From VGWB01 sp964480945 (GTDB lineage Bacteria > Bacteroidota > Ignavibacteria > UBA10030), in assembly GCA_964480945.1 (NCBI GenBank), contig CAYZRX010000026.1, forward strand, positions 1-45,061: a stretch of 45,061 nt of DNA. Direction: 5' to 3'. The position numbers and the translations under genes are program-made. The notes beneath the pieces are model-generated. The model was given only the letters and a program-made list of their open reading frames with translations, had not been told where the DNA came from and made no database searches. Of this stretch, positions 8,913-17,243 are shown one piece after another. Each line of letters opens with the position of its first letter. Positions within the stretch are counted from its first letter, which is position 1.

Positions 8913-9562
8913 TACGCCATCGTGTAGAAGTCTTCCTTCTCGTGCGTATGGATCCGCAGGACACCAGCCCTGACGAGCTGAATGAGGATTCTTGAGGCTC
9001 GTCGATTCGAGATGTTTACCAGTTTGCCAAACTGCTTGACCGTGATCCTCTCGTTTTGATCGAGGTAATCGAACAGGCGACGCTCCGTATCTCCGATGCT
9101 GATGGTCAGCGGGGGGGCATCGGGGCTCTCGGAACGCAGGATCTTCACAACCTCCTTGCTTGCCACGACGGTCTTGTCTTTGACCCTAATCAGCACTTTC
9201 GTCTGGTGATCCCCATCTCCATTGCTGTCCGTCACCAGCGAATGAGGTTTTTCCCGGCTTTCCTCGACCGTCACCGCCAGGATATCTTTTCCGCGATACG
9301 ACAGAATTTCGATGATCGGCTCGATCGGCGGCTCGCAATAGAATCGCGCGGCGGTCTCCACCATCTCCACCTCGGACTTTTCGCTCTCCACACCGACGAT
9401 CGTCTTGTCGTCATCGATGCCGAAGAGGATCGTCCCGCCCTTCGTGTTGGCGAAGCCGATCAGTGCGCGTGCGATCTTCCCAGGATTCGTGACTTTGCGT
9501 TTGAATTCGAGCTGCGTTCCTTCCCCTTCTTCCAAAAGGAGTTGAAACTCTTTCTTGTCCAT
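8909..9562 (-). CDS. AlbA_2 (Schlafen-like) domain protein with C-terminal winged helix
   Basis: The 217-residue product starts with the AlbA_2/divergent AAA-4 fold seen in many bacterial regulators: EGTQLEFKRKV near 14-24, ALIGFANTKGGTILFGIDDD near 33-52 and a DILAVTV strand near 92-98. Such proteins are described as putative DNA- or RNA-binding regulators. The C-terminal third (about 150-217) looks like a winged helix, with LFDYLDQNERITVKQFGKLVNIS and a second helix in RRASRILIQLVRAGVLR. The ATG follows an AAGGAAG. It sits downstream of mtgA in the same direction with a 20-base gap. I infer a transcriptional regulator; its target is unknown. Confidence 0.78.
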   Translation of the reverse strand: MDKKEFQLLLEEGEGTQLEFKRKVTNPGKIARALIGFANTKGGTILFGIDDDKTIVGVESEKSEVEMVETAARFYCEPPIEPIIEILSYRGKDILAVTVEESREKPHSLVTDSNGDGDHQTKVLIRVKDKTVVASKEVVKILRSESPDAPPLTISIGDTERRLFDYLDQNERITVKQFGKLVNISNRRASRILIQLVRAGVLRIHTHEKEDFYTMAY

Positions 9563-9582
9563 GGTTCGTACTTCCTTCTCAC

Positions 9583-10323
9583 TTAATACCCGCGGGCAGC
9601 CATCCGCTCCAGGATGAGATTCGATCTTCGGAGGACATAACGGGAATCCTCATCGGCCCTGAATCGGCGTGGATTGGGAATAATCGCGGCAAGCCGGGCT
9701 GCCTCCTCACGAGAGAGCTGAGACGCCGGCTTTCCAAAGTAGTACGCGGATGCCGCCTCGACACCGTACACTCCGTCGCCCCACTCGATCACGTTCAAAT
9801 ACAGCTCCAGGATCCTAGACTTCTTCAGGACCCGCTCCATGTACCAGGTGAGAACCCACTCCTTGAGCTTACGAAGCGGGTTCTTTGATGAGGAAAGAAA
9901 GAGATTCTTCACCAGCTGCTGCGTGATCGTGCTTGCGCCCCGTGCGGCGCGCCCTTCCTTGATGTCTCGCTCGACGGATTCGCGGAACTCATACCAATCG
10001 AAGCCTTCATGAGACCAGAAGGTCCCGTCCTCAGCGACGATGACCGCGTTGACGATGTCCCTCGAGATGCTCTCCAGCGAGACCCACCGTTGACGAATCT
10101 TGAAGGGCTTGCCCCGTTCCTTCTCTTGGTCGGCGCGTTCCTTCATCAGCGCCGTCTCGGAAGGATTGGTCTTTTTCAGTCGCGCGACCTGGCCGTACGG
10201 CAGCGTAACAATTTCCGCGAGAATCCAAAGCAGGATCAAAATCCCGATGCTGACAATCTTGTGGGCTTTGATCCATCGAAAAAGCAGCCGGGCAGACCCC
10301 TTCAGTCGGTCCTGAGCAGCCAT
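9583..10323 (-). CDS. mtgA: Monofunctional peptidoglycan glycosyltransferase (GT51)
   Basis: MtgA polymerises lipid II glycan strands at the inner membrane without a transpeptidase domain. The 246-residue protein has a single membrane anchor at about 23-40 and then the GT51 motifs: VAEDGTFWSHEGFDW with catalytic E98, GASTITQQLVKNLFL, RKLKEWVLTWYMER, KSRILELYLNVIEWGDGVYGVEAA and AARLAAIIPNPRRF. There is no penicillin-binding domain, which separates it from PBP1. It is packed against ruvX (1-base gap) and is probably co-transcribed with ruvX and rel. Confidence 0.95.
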   Translation of the reverse strand: MAAQDRLKGSARLLFRWIKAHKIVSIGILILLWILAEIVTLPYGQVARLKKTNPSETALMKERADQEKERGKPFKIRQRWVSLESISRDIVNAVIVAEDGTFWSHEGFDWYEFRESVERDIKEGRAARGASTITQQLVKNLFLSSSKNPLRKLKEWVLTWYMERVLKKSRILELYLNVIEWGDGVYGVEAASAYYFGKPASQLSREEAARLAAIIPNPRRFRADEDSRYVLRRSNLILERMAARGY

Positions 10324-10324
10324 C

Positions 10325-10765
10325 CTAACAGCTCAACGAGCGCTTCTGACTATCGAGGAAACCCTGCAGCATGATCGCGGCTGCCATCGCGTCAATCCGG
10401 CCCCTGTCCTCGCGTCGCTCCTTGCGCTTTGTCCCCATCCTGATCATCGTATCATGCGCGAGGGAGCTAGTAAATCGTTCATCCCATCGAACGACGGCGA
10501 CCGGAATTACCTCCTCGAGCCGGCCGATGAACTTCTCCACCTCCTGAGCTTTTGACGCTTTCTCTCCCTTCAGGTTGAACGGCATGCCGACGACAATCAT
10601 TTCCACAGCTTCTCGTTGAACGATGTCACGAATCGCCTGCAAGACCGTCGTATCGTTCGCGAGGGTCACCAGTGACTGAGCAATAATATGAAGCGGATCG
10701 CTTATCGACAGCCCGATGCGGCGCGTGCCGAAGTCAATCCCCAAGATGCGTCCCTGAGTCTTCAT
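10325..10765 (-). CDS. ruvX: Putative pre-16S rRNA nuclease / Holliday junction resolvase-like RuvX (YqgF)
   Basis: This RNase-H-fold protein of 146 residues starts with LGIDFGTRRIGLSISD, where the first acidic residue of the YqgF active site lies. It continues with VGMPFNLKGEKASKA and a C-terminal VRWDERFTSSLA and RIDAMAAAIMLQGFL, which supply the remaining acidic positions. YqgF/RuvX proteins act in 16S rRNA 5'-end maturation and have been proposed as Holliday junction resolvases. I chose the ATG at 10765 because the longer reading from 10819 would extend into the 3' end of rel and adds a non-conserved leader. Confidence 0.93.
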   Translation of the reverse strand: MKTQGRILGIDFGTRRIGLSISDPLHIIAQSLVTLANDTTVLQAIRDIVQREAVEMIVVGMPFNLKGEKASKAQEVEKFIGRLEEVIPVAVVRWDERFTSSLAHDTMIRMGTKRKERREDRGRIDAMAAAIMLQGFLDSQKRSLSC

Positions 10766-10799
10766 GTCGGATTCCGTGGTACTCGAATGTCGCCCACCT

Positions 10800-12986
10800 T
10801 CACGCGAAGAACCTCTCAACCTCCAGGATCCCTTCCACCTTGCGAATCTTGTCGACCACTCTGTCCAAGTGTTCGGTGTTCTTCACAAAGAGGATGATCT
10901 GTCCTTCAAAAAGGGAGCCGCGCGAATCGACGTTGACGCTTCGGATGTTTGTGTTCTGATACGTCGAGATGGCGTGCGTCACATCGCTGAGAAGTCCGGG
11001 CCGGTCTTTCCCCCGCAACCTGAGAGCCGCGATGAAGTCGGCGCCGTTTGCCGGCGGCCAGCTCACGTCGACGATGCGCTCGCTCTCAGCCATGCGCATC
11101 GCGAGCACGTTCTTGCAGTCCTTCCGATGGATCTTGATGCCCTCCCCGATCGTTACGAAACCGACGATCTCGTCCCCCGGGATGGGATTGCAGCATTTCG
11201 CATACTGGTGCATGAAATTGTCGCTCGTACCCAGAATCGAAATACCGCTCGTAATCTCCCGCGCCGTCGTGACGAACTTCTTGAAGAGGGATTGCGCCTC
11301 CTCAGTGGCCCGCGAGCCCTCCTCCGCTCCCGGATGCTTGCCCCGAAGGGCGATCTGTTCAATCACCGCGTCCGGATCGACCCGCCGGTCTGCGATTTCG
11401 AGAAAGAACGACTGGAGGTTTTCAATGCGCGCTGCGTGAACGAGCTTGGTGAGCTCATCGTCGTTGATGTGGACTTTCTGGCGCTTGAGCCTCTTCTCCC
11501 AGAGCTCCCTTCCCTCTTCGACCTTCTTCCGCAGTTCTTCGCGTATCCACCGCCGGATGTGAGACTTCGCTTTATGTGTAACGACAAACTTGTCCCAGTC
11601 GGGGTTCGGACTCTGGTTCTTCGATGAAATAATCTCGACTTGATCGCCGCTCCGGAGCAGCGCATTCAATGGAACGATTCGGCCGTTGACCTTGGCACCA
11701 ATGCAGTGGAATCCGACATTGGAATGGATCTCAAACGCAAAATCGACCGGCGTCGAATTCCGTGGCAGGATCTTGAGATCGCCCTTCGGTGTGAACACAT
11801 AGATCTCATCCTGGTACAAATTGAGTTTGAAGCTCTCCAACAGTTCCTTCGGCGTCTCCTCGTTCTTCTGCTCGAAGATTTCTCGAACCCAATTGACCCA
11901 GTGCTCCAGCTCTTTGTCGATCGAGCTTTTGTTTTCTTTGTACATCCAATGTGCGGCGACGCCACGCTCCGCCACCTCATGCATCGCGCGAGTCCGGATC
12001 TGGACTTCTACAAGTTTTCCACCAGGCCCGACGACCGTCGTATGGATCGACTGGTAGCCGTTCTTTTTGGGGATTGAGATGTAATCCTTGAACCGTTCCG
12101 GGATCGGCTTGTAGATCTCAGACACAATCCCGTAGACCATGAAGCAGTCATTGTTGTCATCCGTATCGAGGATGAACCGCACCGCGAACAGGTCATAGAT
12201 TTCATCCAGCGGCTTGCTGCGGTTCAGCATCTTGTTGTAAATGCTGAAGAGGTGTTTCGGGCGACCCTCCACTTCGTAGTCCAATCCCTCTTCCTTCAGC
12301 CTCGCCTCGATCGGCGCAGCGAACTTCTTTATGTAGTGCTCTCGCTCCCGGCGCCGGGATTTCACCTGGCGCGCGATCTGATCGTACTCCGGCCGATGCA
12401 GGAACTTGAAGGAGAGATCCTCCAGCTCCCATTTCATCTGCGCCAATCCGAACCGATGGGCAAACGGAGCGTAAATGTCCAGTGTCTCTTTTGCCAGCCT
12501 CTCTTGCTTTTCGCCCGGCAGGTATTCCAGCGTTCGCATATTGTGGAGACGATCTGCGAACTTAATGAGCATCACGCGAATGTCGTTCACCATCGACAAT
12601 AGCAGCTTCCGGTAACTCTCCGCCTGCGTCACCTCGTGGCTCCGGAAGATATCGGTGATTTTGGTCGACCCGTCGACGATCTCGGCGACAGTGTCTCCGA
12701 ACTCTGCCCGTATGTCGTCCAGGTCAAATTTCGTGTCCTCGACGACATCGTGCAGCAAAGCGCTCGCCACGGAGACGTCGTCCAGCGGTATCTCCTTCGC
12801 CACGATCATAGCGACTTCATACGGATGGTGGAAGTACGGCTCGCCCGAGGCGCGCAGGTCGTGCTTGTGCGCCTCCAGGCTCATGGTGAAGGCCCGGGTG
12901 ATGAGATCCTCATCCACGCTGCGCAGATTCTTCCTGCACGCGTTGATGAGATCGTCGAGCTTCTTCTTGTATCGTTCTTCGAGCAT
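10800..12986 (-). CDS. Bifunctional (p)ppGpp synthetase/hydrolase
   Basis: Rel/SpoT proteins make and degrade the stringent-response alarmone (p)ppGpp. With the upstream GTG counted, the product is 729 residues and has the full domain set. The HD hydrolase domain carries HH at 54-55 and HDVVED at 80-85. The synthetase domain has RFKD at 299-302, the charge pattern of bifunctional enzymes rather than the EXDD of synthesis-only RelA, followed by KKNGYQSIHTTV and the EVQIRT motif. A TGS domain starts near 400 (DEIYVFTPKGDL), and a C-terminal ACT domain covers about 655-729. I list the ATG start; a GTG one codon earlier is equally possible. It appears to be the first gene of a rel-ruvX-mtgA-AlbA_2 cluster. 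Confidence 0.95.
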   Translation of the reverse strand: MLEERYKKKLDDLINACRKNLRSVDEDLITRAFTMSLEAHKHDLRASGEPYFHHPYEVAMIVAKEIPLDDVSVASALLHDVVEDTKFDLDDIRAEFGDTVAEIVDGSTKITDIFRSHEVTQAESYRKLLLSMVNDIRVMLIKFADRLHNMRTLEYLPGEKQERLAKETLDIYAPFAHRFGLAQMKWELEDLSFKFLHRPEYDQIARQVKSRRREREHYIKKFAAPIEARLKEEGLDYEVEGRPKHLFSIYNKMLNRSKPLDEIYDLFAVRFILDTDDNNDCFMVYGIVSEIYKPIPERFKDYISIPKKNGYQSIHTTVVGPGGKLVEVQIRTRAMHEVAERGVAAHWMYKENKSSIDKELEHWVNWVREIFEQKNEETPKELLESFKLNLYQDEIYVFTPKGDLKILPRNSTPVDFAFEIHSNVGFHCIGAKVNGRIVPLNALLRSGDQVEIISSKNQSPNPDWDKFVVTHKAKSHIRRWIREELRKKVEEGRELWEKRLKRQKVHINDDELTKLVHAARIENLQSFFLEIADRRVDPDAVIEQIALRGKHPGAEEGSRATEEAQSLFKKFVTTAREITSGISILGTSDNFMHQYAKCCNPIPGDEIVGFVTIGEGIKIHRKDCKNVLAMRMAESERIVDVSWPPANGADFIAALRLRGKDRPGLLSDVTHAISTYQNTNIRSVNVDSRGSLFEGQIILFVKNTEHLDRVVDKIRKVEGILEVERFFA

Positions 12987-13058
12987 CACCTATCCGCCAT
13001 TCTTTCCCGCGTTTGAATATACGTATCCGCGGAACAATCTCAAACCGGCGCTTCCGCC

Positions 13059-14105
13059 CTAGGGCGACTGCCCTTGATCTCTCGCGAGTCCCCGCAGGAG
13101 ATCGTGGGTCTGCAGGAATTTATCCTCCGCACGCTCCTGCAGGCGCTCCGGAAACTTGCGGTTTTCATATGCGAGAATCGATTGCAGCTGGAACCGAACG
13201 CCAACCGAATCGCCGCTCGCGAGTTGCACTTTGACCAGGTTCAGTCGGCAGACAATCTCGTTGTAGTGGTTGTTCTCCTTTTCGGAGAGGATACTGTTCA
13301 GCAGGCGCCGATACGCCTCCGCTGCCTCGGCGAACTTCTCAGCCTTCTGAAGAGCGGTCGCCTTTCCCCACAAGAACATCCGGTTTTCCGGATACCGCTC
13401 CAAACCCAGGTTCGCGTAGTACGCGGCGGTATCGTACTTGCCGGCATCGATGCAGATCGTCACCAGCATGCTGATCGCCGTGAACCGATTGTATGTCCCT
13501 TGGCCAATGGTCTGCTCGATCAGCGCGTATGCCTCCTTCCGGTCGTCCCCCAGAAAGGGGAGCCAGTTGAAGTACGCCGTGCGGCGACTGCGCCAGTAAT
13601 AGAACGTTCCGATCCCCGCGCGCGCATCATACATGGCTGAGTCACGAGCGATCGCCTTCTTGAACTCCGACACGGAGGCAAAACCCTGCAGCGCGCCGCC
13701 AAACCAATCGCCGCGATACACTCTCGCGTAAGAATCGTAACCGTACGCCGTACCGAGAAAAAAGTGTCCCCATGGCGACGAAGGCTCCCCCTCGATCAGA
13801 CCCTGCGCCTTCTGCTTTCCGAGCTTGATCAGCGAATCAAATGTCGCGGCATCGATCTGCAGTTCATAATCCATCGCTCGTGTTTGCGCGACCGCCGCCT
13901 GATATAAATAACCGGCTGGGTGATCCGGAAATTCCCGTGCGACATACCTGAAGACAGAATCAGCTGCCTCGTAGTCTTGCTGGAGCGTGAGGTCGATACC
14001 CCGTTCAACCAGAGCGTGTAACCGCTCGTCCGCCAGCCGTTGACCGGCCGCGGCGGGCCTCTGAATCAAAAGAGCCGACAGAACCAGGGCTACGATCGTT
14101 CGCAC
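13059..14105 (-). CDS. Exported tetratricopeptide-like protein, unknown function
   Basis: I do not recognise a named family. From a GTG at 14105 the product is 348 residues and begins with a clear signal peptide (VRTIVALVLSALLIQRPAAAG), which decides the start; a longer ATG reading would overlap upp and put the signal sequence internally. The mature part is helical with TPR-like spacing: DYEAADSVFRYVAREFPDHPAGYLYQA, KYDTAAYYANLGLERYPENRMFLWGKA and KFAEAAEAYRRLL. It contains many aromatic residues near 120-200 (GHFFLGTAYGYDSYARVYRGDWFG, IGTFYYWRSRR). Similar periplasmic TPR proteins usually act as scaffolds. It follows upp after 10 bases. Confidence 0.75.
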   Translation of the reverse strand: MRTIVALVLSALLIQRPAAAGQRLADERLHALVERGIDLTLQQDYEAADSVFRYVAREFPDHPAGYLYQAAVAQTRAMDYELQIDAATFDSLIKLGKQKAQGLIEGEPSSPWGHFFLGTAYGYDSYARVYRGDWFGGALQGFASVSEFKKAIARDSAMYDARAGIGTFYYWRSRRTAYFNWLPFLGDDRKEAYALIEQTIGQGTYNRFTAISMLVTICIDAGKYDTAAYYANLGLERYPENRMFLWGKATALQKAEKFAEAAEAYRRLLNSILSEKENNHYNEIVCRLNLVKVQLASGDSVGVRFQLQSILAYENRKFPERLQERAEDKFLQTHDLLRGLARDQGQSP

Positions 14106-14115
14106 GTTCGACCAA

Positions 14116-14742
14116 TCACTCCGTTCCAAAGATGCGATCGCCTGCGTCACCGAGGCCGGGGAGAATGTAACCCTTCGCGTTAAGCTCCCGATCAAGCGCA
14201 CAGGTGTAGATCACAACATCCGGGTGAGACTTCTGGATGTTGCGAACTCCCTCGGGCGCTGCAACGACGCTGACGAACACCAACGACCTTGCTCCCCTCT
14301 TCTTCAGATACGAGAGTGCAGCGACCCCGCTTCCGCCGGTTGCCAGCATCGGATCGAGAATCAGGACCAGTGCCTTGCCGAGATTCCTCGGTACCTTGAA
14401 ATAGTAATCAACCGGTTTCAGAGACTGCTCATCGCGATAGAGACCGATGTGACCCACGCGGGCATCGGGAATTACCTCCACAAAACCGCCGACGAGGCCC
14501 AAGCCTGCTCGCAAGATCGGCACGAGAACAACTGGCCTCGCAACTCTGGCGCCTTTCGTTTTCTCGAGCGGCGTCGCCACTGTCACCTGCCGGAGAGGGA
14601 GGCGTTTCGTGACCTCATATGCCATCAACACCGAGGTGCGCCGGAGGATCGCGCGGAACTGATTGCTCGGCGTCGTCCGATCACGCAGCAGCGTCAGGTC
14701 GCGGCGGACAAGGGGATGCTCGATGATAATAAGGTTTTTCAT
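14116..14742 (-). CDS. upp: Uracil phosphoribosyltransferase
   Basis: Upp salvages uracil by joining it to PRPP to give UMP. The 208-residue protein is canonical: LMAYEVTKRLPL near 39-50, VLVPILRAGLGLVGG near 72-86, the PRPP-binding LILDPMLATGGS near 127-138, and the C-terminal uracil-binding ALDRELNAKGYILPGLGDAGDR. It starts with ATG, shortly downstream of der. A GTG-started TPR gene follows after 10 bases. Confidence 0.97.
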   Translation of the reverse strand: MKNLIIIEHPLVRRDLTLLRDRTTPSNQFRAILRRTSVLMAYEVTKRLPLRQVTVATPLEKTKGARVARPVVLVPILRAGLGLVGGFVEVIPDARVGHIGLYRDEQSLKPVDYYFKVPRNLGKALVLILDPMLATGGSGVAALSYLKKRGARSLVFVSVVAAPEGVRNIQKSHPDVVIYTCALDRELNAKGYILPGLGDAGDRIFGTE

Positions 14743-14762
14743 AGATATCCCGTACGGCGTGA

Positions 14763-16073
14763 CTATTTTCTCTTGAAGACGAGCGTGAGCGGAACACCCT
14801 CAAAGCCGAAATGCTCCCTAAGCCTGTTGGCAAGGAACCGTTTGTACGATTCCTGGACAAGCTGGGGCTCATTGCAAAAAAAGGTGAACATAGGCGGACG
14901 GCTCCTCACCTGCGTAATGAATTTGATCTTGATCTCCTTAGGACTCGACGACTTCGGCGGATTTCGTTCCATATCGCGTAACATCTTGTTGTTGAGAACG
15001 CTTGTGGCAATCCTCCGACACTGCTCCTCGTGCACCTTCTTAGCCAGGTCAACCAGTTTGAAGATCCGCTGTTTAGTGAGTGCAGAAACGAACATCACAG
15101 GCAGGTAATCATACAAGCCCAGTTTATCCTTGATGAATTCTTCGAATTGGCGGGCGGTCTTCGTTTCCTTTTCCACACTGTCCCACTTGTTGACGGCGAT
15201 GACCGACGCACGCCGTCTCTCAATGGCTGTCTCCACGATGTGAAGGTCCTGAACGTCCACACCACCTTCGGCATCGAAGAGAATCACTGCAACATCGCTG
15301 CGTTCGATGCTCTTGAGCGTGCGTAGTGCGCTGAAGAATTCCAGACTTTCGGCCGTCCTGCGTTTCTTCCTCAAGCCCGCGGTGTCGATGAGCACAATTT
15401 CCTCGCCGGCATACTTGAATATCGAATCGACCGGATCTCGTGTCGTGCCTGGGATGTCGGTCACGACCTGCCGGTTCTTACCCAACAGCGCATTGACAAG
15501 GGAGGATTTGCCGACGTTCGGCTTGCCGATAACGGCCAGACGCAAGGTTTCCGCCTTCTCTTCCTCTTTGCCGTTCCGTTCAAAAGAAGAGGTGATGGCA
15601 TCCAGGAAATCACCGATCTCTCGCCCTGCCAGAGCGGAGATCGTCAGCGGCTCACCGAGGCCGAGCTCGTGGAATTCGTGCGCATAGATCTCCCGTTTCG
15701 CTGAGTCGATCTTGTTGACGACAAGATAGATCGGTTTGAGCGATTTACGCAGGATGTTGGCAATTTCTTTGTCCAACGCCATCACGCCGGTAACAGCGTC
15801 GACGAGGAAGACAACGGCGTCGGCCTCCTCGATCGCGATCTCCGCTTGCTCCCGAATCGCCCGCTCGAAGACGTCCTTTGAATCGGGCACGAACCCGCCG
15901 GTGTCGATGACCGTAAAGTGCTTGCCTGCCCACTCGGCTTCTGCATACTTCCTGTCGCGGGTAACGCCGGGGAGATCGTGAACGATGGCTTCACGGACCC
16001 CCAGGATCCTATTGAAGAGGGTCGATTTGCCGACGTTGGGCTGACCGACTATGGCGATGATGTTCGAAGGCAT
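14763..16073 (-). CDS. der: Ribosome-assembly GTPase Der (EngA)
   Basis: Der is an essential double GTPase acting in 50S subunit assembly. The 436-residue product has two G domains: the first with GQPNVGKST, DTGG and NKID, the second with GKPNVGKSS, DTAG and NKWD. A C-terminal KH-like domain follows (RSRPPMFTFFCNEPQLVQESYKRFLANRLREHFGFEG). I chose the ATG at 16073 (MPSNIIAIVGQPN) because G1 then lies at the standard distance; the longer reading adds 18 residues in poorly supported sequence. A 610-base stretch without housekeeping genes lies upstream. Confidence 0.96.
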   Translation of the reverse strand: MPSNIIAIVGQPNVGKSTLFNRILGVREAIVHDLPGVTRDRKYAEAEWAGKHFTVIDTGGFVPDSKDVFERAIREQAEIAIEEADAVVFLVDAVTGVMALDKEIANILRKSLKPIYLVVNKIDSAKREIYAHEFHELGLGEPLTISALAGREIGDFLDAITSSFERNGKEEEKAETLRLAVIGKPNVGKSSLVNALLGKNRQVVTDIPGTTRDPVDSIFKYAGEEIVLIDTAGLRKKRRTAESLEFFSALRTLKSIERSDVAVILFDAEGGVDVQDLHIVETAIERRRASVIAVNKWDSVEKETKTARQFEEFIKDKLGLYDYLPVMFVSALTKQRIFKLVDLAKKVHEEQCRRIATSVLNNKMLRDMERNPPKSSSPKEIKIKFITQVRSRPPMFTFFCNEPQLVQESYKRFLANRLREHFGFEGVPLTLVFKRK

Positions 16074-16195
16074 TCTGCTGTCCGCACTTTCTGAGCGCAA
16101 ATTACCCAAAAATGAGACGAGATTCAATGAGAGGAACTAGCGCCGAACTGAAAGGAAGGAAGTTTGAAGTGGAAGAATCGAGAAGTTGATAGCTG

Positions 16196-16359
16196 TCGGG
16201 GCGGTGGGATTCTCCCGAAGGTCCGAAGTGCCAAAGGCATGGCTTCGCCAGACTCCTTCGGAGGATTCCTTCGGAAGCTTCGCCAGACTCCTTTGGAGGA
16301 TCCCTCAAGAAACCCTTCTGGGTCTCTTGAGGGAGAACCCACGATCTCTTGGTCCCGAA
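16196..16359 (-). pseudogene. tRNA-Pro 3'-half fragment, interrupted in the T-loop
   Basis: Bases 16196-16212 equal the discriminator, acceptor strand, T-stem and T-loop end of tRNA-Pro (TCGGGGCGGTGGGATTC). Bases 16335-16359 equal the rest up to the anticodon loop, with one C-to-T change. Together they are 42 nt that would be contiguous but for 122 bases inserted between T-loop positions C56 and G57. Similarity to the tRNA stops exactly at the anticodon loop. It has no 5' half and cannot be a functional tRNA. Confidence 0.85.
16213..16334. repeat. 122-bp hairpin-rich insert inside the tRNA-Pro fragment
   Basis: The insert is built from palindromic pieces. There are two 35-base direct repeats, 16242-16276 and 16277-16311 (30 of 35 identical), each starting GCTTCGCCAGACTCCTT. 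They contain tiny hairpins such as CTCC-TTC-GGAG, TTCC-TTC-GGAA and, just before them, TGCC-AAA-GGCA. The right end is a longer hairpin: TCCCTCAAGA at 16301-16310 pairs with TCTTGAGGGA at 16325-16334 and ends directly at the tRNA sequence. It has no open reading frame of interest. The module resembles those in the tRNA-Leu array at 40992-41176. Confidence 0.8.
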
Positions 16360-16640
16360 TTCTTTTCGAATCGGCGAGATTCCTCTGGAAACGCAAATTC
16401 GCCACTTCGCGAAGCGCAAGAGTTGGATTACGCGGATAAAGTGGACGAACTACCGCCACCGCACCCTCAATCACTTCTTACTCTTCGAAACAGATTAGCA
16501 ATGAGAATGATGAGTCCGATGCCGACGGCGAGGATTCCATTCAATCAGTTTCTCGTCAGGCTAAAGAGGCCAAACACGTTCCTTAGGAGCAGCTCTCACG
16601 CGTTGCCCTCGAGGAACGGGAGAATCCACTGTCAATGGAG
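16360..16640. other. Intergenic, no gene seen
   Basis: The spacer between the tRNA-Pro fragment and the toxin operon terminator holds no supported gene on either strand. A minus-strand reading frame (16124-16474) runs through it and the tRNA fragment but is composed of translated tRNA and repeat sequence. A short palindrome (CTTCGCGAAG, 16405-16414) is present. Bases 16074-16195 on the der side are likewise empty. Confidence 0.5.
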
Positions 16641-16672
16641 GGAAACAAAAAAGGCGAGCATCGCTCGCCTTT
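16641..16672 (-). terminator. Rho-independent terminator of the island operon
   Basis: AAAGGCGAGC at 16650-16659 pairs perfectly with GCTCGCCTTT at 16663-16672 (10 bp, 3-base loop), followed on the minus strand by a T-run and GTTTCC. It lies 11 bases after the toxin stop codon and closes the operon 16684-18061. Confidence 0.88.
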
Positions 16673-16683
16673 GGAGGCCACAC

Positions 16684-17013
16684 CTAGGAAATAATGCTCA
16701 CGATCTTCTCCAACACCTCGCGAAATTTTGCTGGATTAATCGTTCCAATCTTTTTCTCGATGATACGGGTTTCAGCAGTAAACATTTTGTTCGGACGGAT
16801 GTATGAAGGGTCTTGTGTGAGGGAGCCTGTGGCAAAATCGGTACGTTTCAGCTCCACCGAATAGGTATCGCTTCGCGAGGCAGTTATCTGACAAAGTATG
16901 ACATCATCACCCAGGGGATCCGAAATGAGCAAAGCAGGACGTCTTTTTGTTGCAGAAAGGTCTGAAAATGGAAATGGTAGAGTGACAACATCGCCTTTTA
17001 CAAACCTGACCAT
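16684..17013 (-). CDS. PemK/MazF-family toxin (putative endoribonuclease)
   Basis: MazF-like toxins cut RNA and are held inactive by a cognate antitoxin. The 109-residue product has the family outline: GDVVTLPFPFSDLSATKRRPALLIS at residues 7-31, VILCQITASRSDTYSVEL near 38-55, SYIRPNKMFTAE near 69-80 and a C-terminal helix. The conserved R/KRRPALL and QITS-like segments that form the active site are present, so I expect activity. Its ATG lies inside the end of the upstream small gene (16-base overlap), typical of antitoxin-toxin pairs. It is the last gene of the island operon. Confidence in the family is high; its RNA target is unknown. Confidence 0.85.
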   Translation of the reverse strand: MVRFVKGDVVTLPFPFSDLSATKRRPALLISDPLGDDVILCQITASRSDTYSVELKRTDFATGSLTQDPSYIRPNKMFTAETRIIEKKIGTINPAKFREVLEKIVSIIS

Positions 17014-17243
17014 GCAGCATCCTCTTCAGGAGAGTCCCAATCTTTGGCGAGGGCTTTCTCTGATGCTAACATCGTGTCTGGATATGGCCTAATGGATCCT
17101 TGAATAAAGAGCTCGTCCATAGTCATCGGAATTGTAGGTGGGCTGTACTCCTGCCCCATTGAAAGAGAGAATACTACTTGCCCGGATGCTAGCCATGCCA
17201 GCCAAGCGCTACTATCTACAGAATACGTCTTGTCGGGATTCAT
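16998..17243 (-). CDS. Small antitoxin-like protein preceding the MazF-type toxin
   Basis: The 81-residue product is encoded directly before the toxin and overlaps it by 16 bases, and it overlaps the upstream protease-like gene by four (ATGA). The acidic C-terminus, ASEKALAKDWDSPEEDAAW, resembles the short toxin-binding tails of antitoxins paired with PemK/MazF toxins (pattern ALAxDW..xEEDxAW). The N-terminal half contains a serine- and tryptophan-rich stretch (SVDSSAWLAWLASGQ) and PPTIPMTMDELF, with no DNA-binding motif I can name. The call as antitoxin rests on position, size and the tail. A Shine-Dalgarno GAGGAG lies just upstream. Confidence 0.65.
   Translation of the reverse strand: MNPDKTYSVDSSAWLAWLASGQVVFSLSMGQEYSPPTIPMTMDELFIQGSIRPYPDTMLASEKALAKDWDSPEEDAAWSGL

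Noticed and set aside
10764..11627. 287-residue plus-strand frame opposite the rel gene
   Set aside because: Shadow of the synthetase/hydrolase gene; composition follows antisense codons and no motif is seen.
16124..16474. Minus-strand reading frame of 116 residues over the tRNA-Pro fragment
   Set aside because: Its peptide is the translation of tRNA sequence and hairpin repeats (RDQEIVGS and related), a common artefact; no family features.
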